Source: WRIS01 sp031549175 (GTDB lineage: Bacteria > Actinomycetota > Coriobacteriia > Coriobacteriales > Eggerthellaceae). From it: a stretch of 20,679 nt of DNA. The DNA lies in the NCBI GenBank assembly GCA_031549175.1, contig JAVBQH010000103.1:1-20679 (forward strand), written 5' to 3'. The translations under genes and the position numbers were made by a program. Positions 1-7,269 of this stretch are shown here, one piece after another; the first letter of the stretch is position 1; every line of letters begins with the position of its first letter. The notes beneath the pieces are model-generated. The model saw nothing but the letters and a program-made list of their open reading frames with translations. It made no database searches and was not told the origin of the DNA.

Positions 1-32
1 ACAGTGGGGACAAAAGGGTCTGCCCCCACTGT
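1..32. repeat. Palindromic intergenic repeat, copy A (GGACAAAA type)
   Basis: A 9-bp inverted repeat (1-9 with 24-32) encloses the GGACAAAAGGGTCTG core seen in copies C and K. The copy is less symmetric than those. It lies just beyond the 3' end of rsgA, at the edge of the window, so part of it may be missing. Confidence 0.6.
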
Positions 33-67
33 CCCGCCGCTGTCCCACCTGACCTCTTGCATGCGGT

Positions 68-1159
68 TCACTGGCGCCGTTTGTTCTTCTGCTTGACGTA
101 GTTTCGTATCTGCTTCATCTCGTTGAAGCCGCCGACCATAGAGTTGATCTTCTCCTCTTCGATCTGGCGCGAGTTCAGCCCTTCGTAGCGGGCCTCCTTG
201 GCAAGCTTCATATAGTTGTCGAAACGGCGCTCGTCAAGCTTTCCGGCAAGCTTGGCTTCCTGCACCGCACAGCCCGGCTCGTTCGTATGGCTGCAGTCGT
301 TGAAGCGGCATTGGGATGCCAGCTCGGCAATGTCTGAGAACGATTTGGAGAGGTCTGCCGGTTCGACGCCGATCTCGCGCATACCCGGAGTGTCGATCAC
401 GGCGCCGCCTTGCGGGAGCAGCATAAGATCGCGCCGCGTGGTGGTGTGGCGGCCTTTGTCATCGTCTTCGCGGATGGCAGAGGTGGCAAGGGCCTCACGG
501 CCAAGCAGGCAGTTGATAAGCGTTGATTTCCCCACGCCGGACGACCCGATGAACGATGCGGTCAATCCTACCCCGACATAGGGCAGCAGCTGGAGGCAAG
601 ACCCTTCATCAGCACTGGAAGTAACCAGTACGTCGACGCCGAAGGCGACCGTCTCGATCTCGGCAAGCAGGGTGTCGACATCATCGCAGAGGTCTGCCTT
701 GGTCAGCACGATGACCGGACGTGCCCCGCTTGTCCAGGCAAGCGAGAGGTAGCGCTCCAAACGGTTCAAGTTGAAGTCGTTGTTCAAGGACATGCATATG
801 AATACGAGGTCGATATTTGCGGCAACGATCTGGCTTTGCCCTGTTCCCCCGACGGCACTCCGCTCAAAGACGCTCCTACGCGGAAGGACTTCCTGGATGA
901 TGGCGTTGCCTGCATCAATCTGCATACGGTCGACCAGCACGAAATCCCCCACGGCGGGGAAGGCCGCCGGGTTCGCGGATTGATGCCGCAGGCGGCCGGA
1001 GACCTCTGCCAGGCCGTCGTCCTTTTCAGTGACGATGCGGTAGAGGTCGCGGTATTGGGAGATCACCCGCGCAAGCACGAGGCCGTCCGCAGTGTCAGCT
1101 GCAGCAAAATGGGCTTCGGTGGCGCCATAGGAGGCGAGTCGGTTTTTCTCTTCGACCAT
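68..1159 (-). CDS. rsgA: Ribosome small-subunit-dependent GTPase A
   Basis: 363 residues, full length for RsgA/YjeQ, the circularly permuted GTPase that checks late 30S subunit assembly in the cytoplasm. The order of motifs is diagnostic. An N-terminal OB-fold region (about 25-95) is followed by G4 TKAD (153-156), then the P-loop GSSGVGKS (205-212), a G2-region run of threonines (239-241) and G3 DTPG (256-259). A C-terminal zinc motif has C284, C289, H291 and C297, in the usual CRFNDCSH...PGC arrangement. The tail is strongly basic (KQKNKRRQ), fitting rRNA contact. The ATG at 1159 is preceded by a GAGGGAG ribosome site. It is transcribed away from the dimethylarginine hydrolase gene and is single-gene as far as the window shows. 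All key residues are present. Confidence 0.97.
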   Translation of the reverse strand: MVEEKNRLASYGATEAHFAAADTADGLVLARVISQYRDLYRIVTEKDDGLAEVSGRLRHQSANPAAFPAVGDFVLVDRMQIDAGNAIIQEVLPRRSVFERSAVGGTGQSQIVAANIDLVFICMSLNNDFNLNRLERYLSLAWTSGARPVIVLTKADLCDDVDTLLAEIETVAFGVDVLVTSSADEGSCLQLLPYVGVGLTASFIGSSGVGKSTLINCLLGREALATSAIREDDDKGRHTTTRRDLMLLPQGGAVIDTPGMREIGVEPADLSKSFSDIAELASQCRFNDCSHTNEPGCAVQEAKLAGKLDERRFDNYMKLAKEARYEGLNSRQIEEEKINSMVGGFNEMKQIRNYVKQKNKRRQ

Positions 1160-1350
1160 GGGTCTCCCTCATCTACGGGCGTGAAAGAAAGGTGTTCCCT
1201 GCATGCGCTTGCCGGCGCAAGGGCTTCCATTGTCCCATATCTTGGGATGACTATCCATGCGGAAACGGTTTCGTGGCGGATCGGTTTTGGATGCTGGTTT
1301 TGGAGTAAGCTGGCAGCAGCATATACGCATCCCGCGAGGAGGCAACGCCC

Positions 1351-2133
1351 ATGTTTAAGAATGTGATCGTACGCAGGCCGGGCAAGAGCATGGTCGAGGG
1401 TATAACCTCTGCCCCTGAAATGGGGAAACCTGACTACGGGCTTGCCTTGGAGCAGCACGACATCTATATCGAGGCCCTGAGGCAGTGCGGTGTCGAGGTG
1501 ACCATCCTCGATGCTGTGGAAGAATACCCCGATTCGTGCTTCGTCGAGGACACGGCGGTGCTTACCCGAAGATGCGCCATCATCGACAACCCGGGTGCCC
1601 CTTCGCGAAATGGAGAGGCCGTATTAATGGAGCCAGTCATCAGGCAGTTCTTCCCTGATGAGCTCATCGAGCACATTGTTGCTCCGGGCACCCTCGAAGG
1701 CGGCGACGTCATGATGGTGGGCGACCACTTCTATGTGGGGCGTTCTGCGCGGACCAACGAAGAAGGAATCCGCCAGTTCATTGCGATTTTGGAGCGATAC
1801 GGCCTGACAGGCTCCGAGGTGCCCCTTGAACATGTGCTGCATCTGAAGACAGGTGTGAACTATATCGAGGACAACAATATGCTGGTGGCGGGCGAGTTCA
1901 TCGACAAGCCGGATTTTACCCGGTTCAACAAGCTGGTGGTTCCCGGAGAAGAGTCCTACGGCGCAAATTGTATCTGGGTCAACGGGACGGTCATCGTGCC
2001 GAAAGGCTATCCGACGGTGCTCAGTCGCATCGAGGGAGCAGGCTACAACACCATCGTGGTCGACACCTCGGAGTACCGCAAACTCGACGGCGGCCTCTCC
2101 TGTCTAAGCCTCCGCTTCTCCGCCCTGAAATGA
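1351..2133 (+). CDS. N(G),N(G)-dimethylarginine dimethylaminohydrolase (DDAH family)
   Basis: 260 residues, usual length for bacterial DDAH, a cytoplasmic amidinotransferase-fold enzyme that hydrolyses methylated arginines to citrulline and methylamines. The catalytic residues are visible: the nucleophile C251 in GGLSCLSLRF, H164 in HLKTGV, and the acidic residues E116/D119 in LEGGD. D61 in PDSCFVED is in the substrate-binding segment. A strong GAGGAGG ribosome site lies at 1336-1342, 8 bases before the ATG. The stop codon TGA (2131-2133) lies inside the left arm of palindromic repeat B, so the present C-terminus (ending SALK) may have been set by that element. Related family members include arginine deiminase and peptidylarginine deiminase, but the short length and C-terminal SLRF favour DDAH. 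No arginine-pathway gene is adjacent, so the physiological substrate is not shown. Confidence 0.9.
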   Translation: MFKNVIVRRPGKSMVEGITSAPEMGKPDYGLALEQHDIYIEALRQCGVEVTILDAVEEYPDSCFVEDTAVLTRRCAIIDNPGAPSRNGEAVLMEPVIRQFFPDELIEHIVAPGTLEGGDVMMVGDHFYVGRSARTNEEGIRQFIAILERYGLTGSEVPLEHVLHLKTGVNYIEDNNMLVAGEFIDKPDFTRFNKLVVPGEESYGANCIWVNGTVIVPKGYPTVLSRIEGAGYNTIVVDTSEYRKLDGGLSCLSLRFSALK

Positions 2134-2166
2134 GAAAAAGGGACGGTCACCTTTTCTCATTTCAGG
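2124..2166. repeat. Palindromic intergenic repeat, copy B (ATGAGAAAA type)
   Basis: Perfect 15-bp arms (2124-2138 and 2152-2166) flank AGGGACGGTCACC. The arm reads CCTGAAATGAGAAAA. It contains the TGA stop of the DDAH gene. Copy C begins 8 bases downstream. Confidence 0.9.
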
Positions 2167-2174
2167 CGCAGCGT

Positions 2175-2225
2175 GCAACTAGGGTGGGACAAAAGGGTCT
2201 GTCCCCTTTGTCCCACCCTAGTTGC
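2175..2225. repeat. Palindromic intergenic repeat, copy C (GGACAAA type)
   Basis: Perfect 19-bp arms (2175-2193 and 2207-2225) flank AGGGTCTGTCCCC. This is the longest perfect arm in the window. It sits in the 5' untranslated region of the DUF1801 gene, close behind copy B. Confidence 0.92.
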
Positions 2226-2283
2226 CGTGCAGCCCCGATCTGAGGATAATGGACGTACAAAAGCCCCTAGGAGAAGGATCACC

Positions 2284-2688
2284 ATGGCCAAGACCCACCC
2301 GCATCTCGACATGCCGACGGAAGACGAACTGATACGCCTGGTCGAACACCGGGGCCCTTTGATCAAGCAGCTCTACCTGAAGGCCCATGAACTGGTATTG
2401 GCGGCAGTGCCCGAAGTCAAATATTCGGTCGACCAGGTGGATTGCAGCATCGGATATGCGGCGCACCAATTCGGCTACAACGGCTGGGGCATGTTGGCGG
2501 TCACCCCCTACAAGAACTGGGTGACGATCACCTTCCTTCTGGGGGCGCGGCTCAAAGACCCCCGCGGCATCCTCGAAGGCAATGCCGCTTCCATGCGGCA
2601 TGTGAAGATCAGCACGCCCGAGCAATGGGGCGAAGCCCAAGCCGCTATAAAGGAGTTGATCACGGAGGCAGCGAAGCTCCAGGCATAA
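2284..2688 (+). CDS. DUF1801 (YdhG-like) domain protein
   Basis: 134 residues from the ATG at 2284, which has a GGAGAAGG ribosome site at 2269-2276. A longer reading frame extends upstream to 2173, but it would translate palindromic repeat C, so the shorter start is preferred. The protein matches the DUF1801 pattern. A helical N-terminus precedes VPEVKYSVDQ, then the hydrophobic core WGMLAVTPYKNWVTITFLLGA, then the signature LKDPRGILEGNAASMRHVKI and a C-terminal helix ending EAAKLQA. This cytoplasmic fold (frataxin/CyaY-like in shape) has no established biochemical role. The next gene is DUF1905, another small domain often found with DUF1801-like proteins. The TAA stop lies in the left arm of degenerate repeat D. 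Confidence 0.85.
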   Translation: MAKTHPHLDMPTEDELIRLVEHRGPLIKQLYLKAHELVLAAVPEVKYSVDQVDCSIGYAAHQFGYNGWGMLAVTPYKNWVTITFLLGARLKDPRGILEGNAASMRHVKISTPEQWGEAQAAIKELITEAAKLQA

Positions 2689-2723
2689 AACCTGCAAAGG
2701 GCCTGACCTTTTTCACGGTTTTA
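2686..2723. repeat. Degenerate palindromic repeat, copy D
   Basis: Outer arms TAAAACC (2686-2692) and GGTTTTA (2717-2723) enclose CAAAGGGCCTGACCTTTTT, with mismatches in the middle. The A-rich/GGG/CC/T-rich core resembles the other copies. The outer arm includes the TAA stop of the DUF1801 gene. Confidence 0.5.
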
Positions 2724-2878
2724 CGCTTGCCTCCAAGACGTCAAGGGATCGCCTATGCCAGGGCAAGCCAGATCTCCATCTGCGCTATGTCGGAGCCCGT
2801 GGAGTACTTTCTCAGCGGAAAAGACTATACTTGTCTTCATAGCGATCGAAATCGGCTTGTCAAAAATGAGGTGTGGGA

Positions 2879-3175
2879 ATGGACGCATGGGATAGTTTCA
2901 CCGGTGAGGTTGAGGTTTGCGAAGGGGAAGGCGGCTGGCACACGGTTGCTGTCCCCCAAGAGCTTGGAACGTCATTCAAAGACCTGCCAAAAGGGAATTT
3001 CGGGTATATCGCCATAACAGCAAGGATCGCATCAAGCGAATGGGAGACCTCGTTCCTTCCTGTAGGCGACGGGACGTATTTCCTGGCCATACCGGCGAAG
3101 GTCCGAAAAAAGCAGCAGATAGCTCCGGGCGATAAGGTCACCGTAGAGTTTTCTTTCCGCGGCAGGCCTGTTTGA
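2879..3175 (+). CDS. DUF1905 domain protein
   Basis: 98 residues from the ATG at 2879, which has a GAGG site at 2869-2872. A GTG two codons upstream is possible but lies too close to that site. The sequence follows the DUF1905 pattern: a beta strand FTGEVEVCEGEGGWHTVAVP, then GNFGYIAITARIASSEWETSFLPVGDGTYFLAIPAKVRKKQQIAPGDKVTVEF. It is a small all-beta, probably cytoplasmic protein of unknown function. A TATACT hexamer at 2826-2831 could be a -10 element, but no good -35 was seen. The neighbouring DUF1801 gene upstream suggests a functional association. Confidence 0.82.
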   Translation: MDAWDSFTGEVEVCEGEGGWHTVAVPQELGTSFKDLPKGNFGYIAITARIASSEWETSFLPVGDGTYFLAIPAKVRKKQQIAPGDKVTVEFSFRGRPV

Positions 3176-3236
3176 CGAAGCACTAAGAGAGGTCGGGGCT
3201 TGGCGTAGGAACAGCTTTCCCCAAGGAGGATCAGCC

Positions 3237-3674
3237 ATGCACGCTCGTATCCAACAATTCTTCCAAGATTACGTCGCGGCATTCAACCGTTCGCTCGGGG
3301 ATTCGCCCGATGTCGAATCGGTGCAGGCAGCCTATGCCCCCTGTTTTGTCGCTGCCGGGCCTACGGGGGTCTTGTGCGCCCAAAATGACGACGCGTTCCG
3401 TGCGTTTCTTGAGCAGGGATATGCCTTCTATAGATCGATAGGCACCCGGGAAATGAAGCTGGTCAAGGTCGACCTTACCCCCATTGACGCAAACCATCAG
3501 ATGGCGCGTGTTTTCTTTTCATCTACATACGAGCGCCGTGATGACAGCGCCACTACAATCGACTTCGACGTAACCTATATGCTTCATATAGAAGAGGGAA
3601 GGCCGCAGATTTTCGCTTATGTAGCGGGTGACGAACGGGCGGCGTTCGAAGAGCACGGCTTGCTCCCCGAATGA
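3237..3674 (+). CDS. NTF2-like (SnoaL-type) protein
   Basis: 145 residues with a strong AAGGAGGA ribosome site ending 7 bases before the ATG. Its layout suits a cone-shaped NTF2/SnoaL fold: N-terminal helices (IQQFFQDYVAAFNRSL), a region of aromatic residues, then a curved sheet (MKLVKVDLTPIDANHQMARVFFSSTYER, then IDFDVTYMLHIEEGRPQIFAYV). Such proteins bind or isomerise small molecules, or act as stress-associated polyketide-cyclase-like domains. No catalytic set could be identified, so no reaction is assigned. It follows DUF1905 by 61 bases and could be cotranscribed. The TGA stop (3672-3674) is inside the left arm of repeat E. Confidence 0.7.
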   Translation: MHARIQQFFQDYVAAFNRSLGDSPDVESVQAAYAPCFVAAGPTGVLCAQNDDAFRAFLEQGYAFYRSIGTREMKLVKVDLTPIDANHQMARVFFSSTYERRDDSATTIDFDVTYMLHIEEGRPQIFAYVAGDERAAFEEHGLLPE

Positions 3675-3702
3675 GAAAAAGTGACCGGCCCTTTTCTCAT
3701 TC
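3669..3702. repeat. Palindromic intergenic repeat, copy E (ATGAGAAAA type)
   Basis: Perfect 11-bp arms GAATGAGAAAA (3669-3679) and TTTTCTCATTC (3692-3702) flank AGTGACCGGCCC. The core orientation is opposite to copies B and G. It fills the 30-base gap between two convergent genes and contains the stop of the upstream one. Confidence 0.88.
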
Positions 3703-3704
3703 TC

Positions 3705-5294
3705 TTATCCATCCAGGTCGCGTCTGCGATAGCCCAGGTAGCCTGCTACGGTAAAGGCGATGGCAACCAGCGTCAATACCACGATGGGCACCACATCGAA
3801 GCTTTCCACGGGCATCTGCTTCACGTAATAAAAGGGGCTTGCCATCGACACCCAATCGTCGAGCTTCAAGAGCGGCGCTAGGTAGCCTGCGAAGACTGCA
3901 TAGGCAAGCAAAGCCCATGATACGTTGACAAGCTTGGGGAATAGGCCGATCAGTGTAAAGGTGAAGCCACACACCACAAGCATGGCGGGTAGGTATGACA
4001 TGCCGGCAGCGCAGATCTCGCTGAAGGGCAGAGGGTCGGCCATGACGGCCGCTTCGGCCATCCAAAGCCCGGTAAGCTGCAGGAAATTCACCACAACGCA
4101 GGCAAGCATGGAGATCACCACATAGGCCGTCATCACGTGCGTGCGGGAGACGCTGCGCGAGGTCAAGGCGTCAAGCCGGTTTCTCCTCTCTTCAGAGCGC
4201 AGCCTGATTGCAAGCACAATTGCTGGCACGGTGCCGAGAACGGGCATAATGGTCATAAGCATAGCCAGGAACTGCTCGGTCAGAGTAAAATCCATGTTCG
4301 TGAACAGCGCCTTCAGGTAATCACTTGAATCCAAGAAGCCTTCCAGATCGCCGAAGACCGAGCCATACATGGCTCCTACCAGGAAGAGTCCGGCCGCCCA
4401 TGCAATGAAGGTGCCCCTTCCCAAACGCCATGCAAGGCCAAGCGGTGAGAGGAGCGAGCTCCTCGCGTGACTGCGTCCTAAGCGCTGGGGCAACAGGCCG
4501 GCATCCATATCGCGTCGTGCCTGCAGGACAAAAGCGGGTACGCAGACGACGACGGTAGCCGCAATCATGATGGCGAGCGGCCAGAAGGTCTCGTCGACAT
4601 AGGGCTCCGAGCGCAAGGGGAGGCCAAGGGGGGAGGCGAGGCTCAGCCATTCTGTGCCCAAATCGCCCACGGCGCGCATCACGTAGGCAAGCAGGAAAAG
4701 CGCCATCGAGATGCCCATGACAGAGCGTGCGTTGTTTGTCAGTTGCGAGACAAAGGCTGTGAGCACGGCGAAAAACATGCCGGTCAGCCCTAAGCAAAGC
4801 CCGTAATACAGGTTGCCGATGAAGGGCATGCTGTCAATTCCGAGCGCTGTCATCAAGACGGCGTGCTCGACGATTATCGCAAGGTTGAAGAAGAGCGCCG
4901 CAACGAGCACCCCGGTCAGGTTTGCCAGACGCCCAACGGGCAGCGCGAGCATCATCTCAAGCTGCCCCAGCTCCTCGGTCTTCCGTGTGTGGCGCACCAC
5001 CATGATAATGTTGCCGACGGCGACGGCCATCATGGTGAACAGCAGCATCTCGGCTGCCATCTGCGAACCCGAATCGAAGTCATCAAGCCCGTAGGCGATT
5101 CCGAACAATGAGGTCATCGCCGGGTTCTTCATGGTTTCTGCCATGGCGGCCCGTTCCGCTTCAGTGCCGAACATGCCCTCGAACACCAAGGGGATGGAAA
5201 GGGCGAAGAAGCCCAGCACCACAAGCCAGACAACGATACGCACCCAGTCGCGCCGCAGCGTGAAGAGGCAAAGCCTCCAGGCTCCCGCTATCAT
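3705..5294 (-). CDS. ABC transporter permease, 12-TM exporter type
   Basis: 529 residues with two homologous halves of about six membrane segments each. The main ones lie near 20-38, 82-101, 124-147, 160-184, 192-210, 239-257, 296-312, 342-364, 388-410, 434-452, 456-475 and 502-521. Length and layout match ABC-2-type permeases annotated as exporters of polyketide antibiotics or as multidrug transporters. The cytoplasmic loops contain charged segments such as RHTRKTEE (101-108) and RLRSEERRNRLDALTSR (364-380). The motif EELGQLEMMLALPVGR (108-122) resembles the coupling region of these exporters. The start overlaps the ATPase stop by 4 bases (ATGA), so translation is coupled. The substrate is not evident. 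Regulation is by the TetR operon promoter at 6888-6916. Confidence 0.9.
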   Translation of the reverse strand: MIAGAWRLCLFTLRRDWVRIVVWLVVLGFFALSIPLVFEGMFGTEAERAAMAETMKNPAMTSLFGIAYGLDDFDSGSQMAAEMLLFTMMAVAVGNIIMVVRHTRKTEELGQLEMMLALPVGRLANLTGVLVAALFFNLAIIVEHAVLMTALGIDSMPFIGNLYYGLCLGLTGMFFAVLTAFVSQLTNNARSVMGISMALFLLAYVMRAVGDLGTEWLSLASPLGLPLRSEPYVDETFWPLAIMIAATVVVCVPAFVLQARRDMDAGLLPQRLGRSHARSSLLSPLGLAWRLGRGTFIAWAAGLFLVGAMYGSVFGDLEGFLDSSDYLKALFTNMDFTLTEQFLAMLMTIMPVLGTVPAIVLAIRLRSEERRNRLDALTSRSVSRTHVMTAYVVISMLACVVVNFLQLTGLWMAEAAVMADPLPFSEICAAGMSYLPAMLVVCGFTFTLIGLFPKLVNVSWALLAYAVFAGYLAPLLKLDDWVSMASPFYYVKQMPVESFDVVPIVVLTLVAIAFTVAGYLGYRRRDLDG

Positions 5295-6187
5295 TTCGAA
5301 GAACCTTCCTCGTACCTGCTCATGAAGAGCTCTTCAAGTGTCGGAGGGGTGCTTTCAAGCTGCTTGACCCCATAGGGGGCGACGGCTGTGATGAAATCGC
5401 CGATGCGTCCGGCCTCGATGAGGAAGGCAATTTCCGACGACGAGTCTTCCTGTTGCTCGCGTTTTGCGACGCCGGGCAGCCCGTCAGGCAAGGCGCGCTC
5501 GGTCTCGACAAGCACGCGCGTCTGCGTCATGTGATGGAGCTCGGCCAAGGAGCTCGTCTCGACGATCTCGCCCTGGCGGATGATGCCCACCCGGTCGCAC
5601 AGCTGCTCGACCTCGGAAAGGATGTGGCTTGAAAGGAAGATCGTCTTTCCTTCCTCCTTCAGCTCGCGTACCTGCTCTTTGAAGAGGCGTTCCATCAAGG
5701 GGTCGAGTCCGCTTGTCGGCTCGTCGAGGATGTAGAGCTCGGCATCGAGGGCAAACGCCGCTACGAGGGCGACCTTTTGGCGGTTCCCCTTCGAATAGGT
5801 GCGGCACTTTTTCGTGGGGTCGAGGCCGAACTTCTCGATCATCTCATCGCGGCGGGATGCGCCGTTGCTTTTGCGGAGCTTGATGAACAGGTCTATCACC
5901 TCGCCTCCCGAGAGGTTGTCCCAGAGGTTGATGTCGCCCGGCACATAGGCAACCCGCTTATGCAGTTCGACGGCGTGTTTCCAGGCATCTTGGCCAAACA
6001 GCCTTGCATCGCCGCCGTCGCGGTGCAGCATGCCGAGAAGGACGCGGATGGTGGTGGTTTTCCCGGCGCCGTTCGGCCCGATAAAGCCGAAGATCTCCCC
6101 TTCATCAACGGAAAGCGTGACGTCGCGCAAGGCCTCTACTTTTCCGAAGTTCTTCTTCAAGCCTGTTGTTTCTAGAATGCCCATCAT
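5291..6187 (-). CDS. ABC transporter ATP-binding protein
   Basis: 298 residues. The nucleotide-binding domain has Walker A GPNGAGKT (37-44), Q-loop region around YVPGD (81-85), signature YSKGNRQK (131-138, the SKGNRQ variant common in drug- and antibiotic-export ABC-2 ATPases), Walker B LYILDE (151-156), the D-loop SGLDP and H-loop H188. About 80 C-terminal residues after the ATPase core form an accessory domain typical of this subgroup. It energises the downstream 12-TM permease, with which it overlaps by 4 bases. Its start overlaps the TetR stop by 4 bases (ATG 6185-6187, TGA 6184-6186). A second ATG directly follows and could be used instead. Confidence 0.95.
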   Translation of the reverse strand: MMGILETTGLKKNFGKVEALRDVTLSVDEGEIFGFIGPNGAGKTTTIRVLLGMLHRDGGDARLFGQDAWKHAVELHKRVAYVPGDINLWDNLSGGEVIDLFIKLRKSNGASRRDEMIEKFGLDPTKKCRTYSKGNRQKVALVAAFALDAELYILDEPTSGLDPLMERLFKEQVRELKEEGKTIFLSSHILSEVEQLCDRVGIIRQGEIVETSSLAELHHMTQTRVLVETERALPDGLPGVAKREQQEDSSSEIAFLIEAGRIGDFITAVAPYGVKQLESTPPTLEELFMSRYEEGSSK

Positions 6188-6837
6188 GCCTTCCCTTTCT
6201 TATAGAAGAGGTGTTTGAGAACCTCTAAGAATTCGTAGTACTCGTCCCAGAAGGGGTCGAGGTGTCCCTTGTTCCAAATCTCGGCGTCCGCCTCCATACG
6301 GGCGACCATATCGTTTTGGTAGCCCTCGATAACCCAACCGACCATCTTCTTTGCGATATCGTGGGGGATGTCGGTGCGAAGCATCGAGGTGTCGGCATTT
6401 TTCTCAACCTGCTCCTGCGTGCGTCGGATCAGCGATGTGAACCGGTCCGCCGTATCGGCATCGAGGAAGTCCTTGTCACTCGAAAGATAAAGCTGTCCCA
6501 GGAAACGCGTCTCTTCTGGAAAGAGCTGCTGGTATTCGAACTTCTTACGCGCCAGGTTGTAGAGCCAATCAATATAGTCAGGATTTACCTGGGAAAAGCT
6601 TTCCTCATACTTTTCCATCGAGTGGTCAAGCGCGGTGTTTGCCAGGTCGTTGAAAAGCTCGTTTTTGCTGTTGAAGTAGTAGAACAGCATGCCCTTGCTG
6701 ATCTCGGCCTGTGCGACCACACGGTTGGTCGATGCCCGCGCATACCCCTGTTCGCCGAACTCAGTGAAGGCGGCGTTCAGTATCAAGCGCCTTTTCTCTT
6801 CGGGCAATTCGAGGAATACCTTGTTGATTGCCCTCAC
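6184..6837 (-). CDS. TetR/AcrR-family transcriptional regulator of the ABC exporter
   Basis: About 217 residues. The N-terminal helix-turn-helix is clear: EKRRLILNAAFTEFGEQGY, then TNRVVAQAEISKGMLFYYFNSKNELF. The ligand-binding C-terminal domain is long and variable, as usual. The open frame reaches an ATG at 6897, but that codon overlaps the -10 element of the promoter and would precede the likely transcription start. The GTG at 6837 (VRAINKVFLELPEEK) is therefore preferred, although its ribosome site (GAAGAG, or AAGGA very close) is weak. The gene heads an operon with the ABC ATPase and permease. Two matching palindromes at its promoter indicate autoregulation, with export probably induced by a ligand of this protein. 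Confidence 0.88.
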   Translation of the reverse strand: MRAINKVFLELPEEKRRLILNAAFTEFGEQGYARASTNRVVAQAEISKGMLFYYFNSKNELFNDLANTALDHSMEKYEESFSQVNPDYIDWLYNLARKKFEYQQLFPEETRFLGQLYLSSDKDFLDADTADRFTSLIRRTQEQVEKNADTSMLRTDIPHDIAKKMVGWVIEGYQNDMVARMEADAEIWNKGHLDPFWDEYYEFLEVLKHLFYKKGKA

Positions 6838-6868
6838 CGTCCTTGCTCTTCGCGGGCACAGCCCCTGA

Positions 6869-6885
6869 TTGACCACTGTGGTCAA
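6869..6885. promoter_or_regulatory. Operator palindrome at the transcription start (TetR site 2)
   Basis: A perfect palindrome, TTGACCAC-T-GTGGTCAA, lies just downstream of the -10 hexamer on the minus strand. It shares GACCA...TGGTC with the upstream site. Binding there would block initiation. Confidence 0.75.
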
Positions 6886-6887
6886 AA

Positions 6888-6916
6888 AGCATACCATGAT
6901 CGACCAGAGTGGTCAA
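6888..6916 (-). promoter_or_regulatory. Promoter of the tetR-ABC operon
   Basis: On the minus strand, -35 TTGACC (6911-6916) and -10 TATGCT (6888-6893) are separated by exactly 17 bases. The predicted start falls around 6880-6882, within operator 2. Confidence 0.7.
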
Positions 6917-6919
6917 TCA
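6897..6919. promoter_or_regulatory. Operator palindrome over the -35 (TetR site 1)
   Basis: A 10-bp inverted repeat with one mismatch, TGATCGACCA-GAG-TGGTCAATCA, overlaps the -35 hexamer. It matches operator 2 in the GACCA...TGGTC half-sites. The two centres lie 31 bases apart. Confidence 0.75.
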
Positions 6920-6997
6920 ACAGGAGGGCCGCCTTACCGCCAACCTGAGGACGTAACGGTTCGATAAAAGTATGGCCGTTTTCCTCGTGCGTATCAC

Positions 6998-7003
6998 TAT
7001 ACT
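6998..7003 (+). promoter_or_regulatory. Possible -10 element for the FTR-like gene
   Basis: TATACT stands 47 bases before the start codon at 7050. No convincing -35 hexamer was found 16-18 bases upstream. Confidence 0.35.
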
Positions 7004-7049
7004 AATGATGTTTTGAGACGAGGGTATTTCCAACAACAGAGGAGGAGCC

Positions 7050-7235
7050 ATGAAAGGCTATAGGATGAATCCGGATCCGGATTATGTTGCACGAATCGTA
7101 AAAGGCATCGAAGCCCGAGACGGCCATTGCCCCTGCCGGGTGAACATCGACGACACCACCTTGTGCCCTTGCGACGAGTTCATGGAAGAGGGCATCTGCA
7201 AGTGCGAGCTCTTCATCCCGCTTGAGGACGCATAA
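7050..7235 (+). CDS. Mini ferredoxin-thioredoxin reductase catalytic-subunit-like protein
   Basis: 61 residues, much shorter than plant/cyanobacterial FTR beta chains. It keeps the three-part cysteine signature: CPC (27-29), CPC (39-41) and CKC (50-52), with 9 and 8 residues between them. In FTR the pattern is CPC-x16-CPC-x8-CHC, holding a [4Fe-4S] cluster beside a redox-active disulfide. The His of the last motif is Lys here. Short versions occur in many anaerobes, where the role is not settled; electron transfer from ferredoxin to a thiol partner is a reasonable inference. The ribosome site GAGGAGGAG is excellent and fixes the ATG at 7050 rather than the internal Met6. No thioredoxin gene is adjacent. 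The stop is directly followed by repeat F. Confidence 0.82.
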   Translation: MKGYRMNPDPDYVARIVKGIEARDGHCPCRVNIDDTTLCPCDEFMEEGICKCELFIPLEDA

Positions 7236-7266
7236 CCGAGAAACGGGGACAGTCCCCTTTTCTCGG
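7236..7266. repeat. Palindromic intergenic repeat, copy F (CCGAGAAA type)
   Basis: 15-bp arms, CCGAGAAACGGGGAC and GTCCCCTTTTCTCGG, have one mismatch and are centred on A7251. The copy lies between convergent genes and starts at the base after the TAA stop of the FTR-like gene. Confidence 0.9.
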
Positions 7267-7269
7267 GTG

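Noticed and set aside
1233..1247. Inverted repeat TCCCA-TATCT-TGGGA between rsgA and the DDAH gene
   Set aside because: Five-base arms are too short to be meaningful on their own, and no regulator or promoter element lines up with it.
2173..2283. N-terminal extension of the DUF1801 protein
   Set aside because: The codons run through palindromic repeat C. The ATG at 2284 has a proper ribosome site and matches the family length.
3705..6837. Antibiotic biosynthesis cluster suggested by the polyketide-exporter-like permease
   Set aside because: Only regulator, ATPase and permease are present, with no biosynthetic genes. The family name reflects homology only.
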